Notes under the pieces: generated by a model | Databases searched by the model: none | Told to the model about the DNA's origin: nothing | Seen by the model: only the letters and a program-made list of their open reading frames with translations | Program-made: the position numbers and the translations under genes | In this document: in pieces, positions 62,526 to 64,000 of the stretch | Layout: each line of letters begins with the position of its first letter | Position numbering within the stretch: the stretch's first letter is position 1 | Assembly (NCBI GenBank): GCA_024233305.1 | Contig: JACKPV010000026.1 | Location: 124,001 to 188,000 of the forward strand | Origin: Verrucomicrobiales bacterium | Lineage (GTDB): Bacteria > Verrucomicrobiota > Verrucomicrobiia > Limisphaerales > J093 | DNA: 64,000 nt | Reading direction: 5' to 3'

Positions 62526-63059
62526 TCACGGTTGTTCGCCTTTGAGGAGGGCGGCGATCTCCGGGCGTGCCGCCTGGATGCGTTCGTAATCGAGCTTCAG
62601 GCCCAGCGGACCGAGCGCCGCGCCGACCAGGTCATAGACCGGCTTTACCGCCTCGAAGGGGAACTCCACGGATTCGAGCGCCGTGCTGCCTGCTTGGTTG
62701 CGGATTTCCCGGTCGGCCCCGGCGGCCAGGAGCGCCTTTACGATTTCGGCGCGGCAGAGGAAGGCTGCGGTGTGGAGGGCGGTCGAACCGTCGTTGTTCG
62801 CGAGGTTCACGTCGGCTCCGGCCTCGATCAGGGCCTTCGCGGCCGCCGTCTGGCCGAAGGCCGCGGCCGCAATGAGCGGGGTGCTGCCGTCGGTGGGTTC
62901 ACGCGCATCGAGGTCCGACCGCGCGGTGACGTGTTGCTGGATGGCGGCCAGGTCGCCCCGCACCGCCGCCTCCTGCAGACTGAGGGCGGGCGGTTGGGGT
63001 TGCTGGCTGCAGCCGGCGAAGGCGATCAGCGTGAGGGTGGTGAGGATCGGGTGTTTCAT
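62526..63059 (-). CDS. Ankyrin-repeat lipoprotein
   Basis: The protein has 177 residues. Its leader MKHPILTTLTLIAFAGC ends in a lipobox with Cys at residue 17. Ankyrin repeats follow, with classic TPLIAAAAFGQTAAAKALIE-AGADVN and TALHTAAFLCRAEIVKALLA-AGADRE units and partial flanking repeats. It is probably a small periplasmic or membrane-attached interaction protein. It lies 48 bp downstream of the acyltransferase gene on the same strand. Confidence 0.88.
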   Translation of the reverse strand: MKHPILTTLTLIAFAGCSQQPQPPALSLQEAAVRGDLAAIQQHVTARSDLDAREPTDGSTPLIAAAAFGQTAAAKALIEAGADVNLANNDGSTALHTAAFLCRAEIVKALLAAGADREIRNQAGSTALESVEFPFEAVKPVYDLVGAALGPLGLKLDYERIQAARPEIAALLKGEQP

Positions 63060-63107
63060 GGTTTGTCGGCGTCTGTTTTTCAGGTTCAGTAATGGCGTGA
63101 TGGGCGC

Positions 63108-64000
63108 TCAGGATCCAGCCAGTGGAAGGGCTCCTTCCGGAGGGCTGGCTGCTTCCGCGATCCTGCTCGGCCGGGTGCGCGGACCGTTGAGGAGCCGGCC
63201 CAGCCAGGTGTAGCGGACCATCCACTGGTAGGAGAGCAGGAGCGGTCCGATGACGAGCGCGTTGAGGAACAGGAATTTCACGATGGCGGGCAGGGGCCAG
63301 TTGCGCACCCAGAGCTGACCCAAAATCACCAGCGGGAGATGGGCCAGATAGAGCCAATAGGAGGAATCGGAAAGCCACCGCACGGTGCGGTTCTCACGCG
63401 TGAGCAGGGAGCGGAACAGCCCCATGCAGCCGAAGACGGTCATCCAGGTGAACACCACTTGCAGGCTGTTCGCCAGCGGACGCTCCCAACTGCCCGGAAC
63501 CAGCCTCGGCCGCAGGCCGAACAAGCCGGTTGACAGTTCCAGGGCCACCGGGAACACGACGAGGAAAGCCACGGGAAGCGACCATCGCCAGCCACCTCCC
63601 ACGCGGCCCGTGCGGTCGTCGGCCTCGAAATAGAGCACGCCGAAGCCGAAGAACACCGCGTAGTAGAGGAAGAGGTGGGGCAACGGCAGCAGCCCCACCG
63701 AGGTGTCCGGACCGAACCCGGTGTTGGCGGCGCCCATGAGCGACTGGGGCAGCATGGTCAGGGGGAACAGCCAGAGGAACCGGGCGGGGGACAGGACCAG
63801 CCAGTTGGGAGCGCCCCGCCAGCCCAAGCGTTCCGCCACCAGGAATCCCACCGCAAACAGCACCACCAACCACCAGAGAAACCAGAGAAACCAGAGGTGA
63901 TGGAAAACGGGGAAGTTGATCAGCAGCGGCAGGATCGAGTTCCGTCTGCCGGACGGTTCCCCGTCAGCGCGGCCAACCCGTTCCGGGCCTCCGCCCCGAC
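63108..64000 (-). CDS. Partial acyltransferase-3 family membrane protein (OpgC/MdoC-like)
   Basis: The frame runs off the right edge, so the N-terminus is missing; about 297 residues are visible. Near the edge, FPVFHHLWFLWFLWWLVVLF contains the HLWFL motif typical of OpgC/acyltransferase-3 proteins. At least seven more membrane segments follow (FLWLFPLTMLPQSLMG, LFLYYAVFFGFGVLYF, SSYWLYLAHLPLVILGQLWV). The SSYWLYLAHLP stretch is another family hallmark. Relatives attach acyl groups such as succinyl to periplasmic or surface glucans. An internal TTG at 63869 could mimic a start but would delete the conserved motif. Confidence 0.85.
   Translation of the reverse strand, partial: RGGGPERVGRADGEPSGRRNSILPLLINFPVFHHLWFLWFLWWLVVLFAVGFLVAERLGWRGAPNWLVLSPARFLWLFPLTMLPQSLMGAANTGFGPDTSVGLLPLPHLFLYYAVFFGFGVLYFEADDRTGRVGGGWRWSLPVAFLVVFPVALELSTGLFGLRPRLVPGSWERPLANSLQVVFTWMTVFGCMGLFRSLLTRENRTVRWLSDSSYWLYLAHLPLVILGQLWVRNWPLPAIVKFLFLNALVIGPLLLSYQWMVRYTWLGRLLNGPRTRPSRIAEAASPPEGALPLAGS

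Overview
The window is a high-GC bacterial chromosome segment that most resembles the Verrucomicrobiota (PVC superphylum). The pointers are a PSCyt1/DUF1549/DUF1553 protein next to a DUF1501 protein, a type II pseudopilin-like protein of the kind abundant in that group, a YncE-propeller/phosphoesterase fusion, PQQ-propeller proteins, many secreted or lipid-anchored proteins of unknown function, and non-coding DNA rich in small palindromic repeats. This placement is inferred from gene content. No rRNA or other phylogenetic marker was compared.

Layout. 0-10.6 kb: a membrane-protein fragment cut by the window edge, a secreted YncE/phosphoesterase, an SH3/glycoside-hydrolase-like lipoprotein, a methyltransferase, an RluA-methyltransferase fusion, and the trkH/trkA potassium uptake pair. 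10.6-17.2 kb: mutT, ugd, a TPR membrane protein, tRNA-Arg, a translationally coupled three-gene set (unknown, endonuclease/exonuclease/phosphatase, sugar isomerase-like) and a LysE exporter. 17.2-18.2 kb: about 1 kb of non-coding DNA packed with small mobile repeats. 18.2-28.8 kb: the PSD1/DUF1501 pair, a papain-like peptidase followed by a 1,095-residue coiled-coil lipoprotein, and a DUF2807 protein. 28.8-33.6 kb (minus strand): DUF554, a TatT-like lipoprotein, pssA and psd for phosphatidylethanolamine synthesis, and trigger factor. 33.8-44.6 kb: a trypsin-like protease, two unknown or SGNH envelope proteins, a sigma factor with an anti-sigma-like partner, a complete ISKra4-type IS and valS. 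44.6-48.6 kb: an operator-like repeat array followed by two ATPase genes, the first interrupted by a small non-autonomous element and the second carrying C-terminal TPRs. 48.7-64 kb: an AIM24-like protein, a kinase-like protein, ppc, a TetR-led operon, OsmC, PQQ-propeller genes, a TlpA-like thioredoxin, another repeat cluster, an ankyrin lipoprotein and the start-truncated OpgC-like acyltransferase.

Most notable. (1) A family of roughly 190-bp MITE-like elements is present in at least six copies. Five are bounded by a perfect 5-bp direct repeat, CTGAG or CTCAG; the sixth has a degraded right-hand repeat. They have imperfect terminal inverted repeats starting CCGT and fall into two internal sequence types. 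One copy splits an ATPase gene, and removing it together with one CTGAG restores the reading frame exactly. (2) That ATPase and its TPR-ATPase neighbour form a two-gene NTPase locus behind three TTGCGCAA-type boxes spaced 16 bp apart, a plausible but unproven conflict or signalling system. (3) A 1,435-bp ISKra4 element with a 9-bp target duplication sits just upstream of an ECF-like sigma factor, and its transposase is split across an A9 run that would need a -1 slip.
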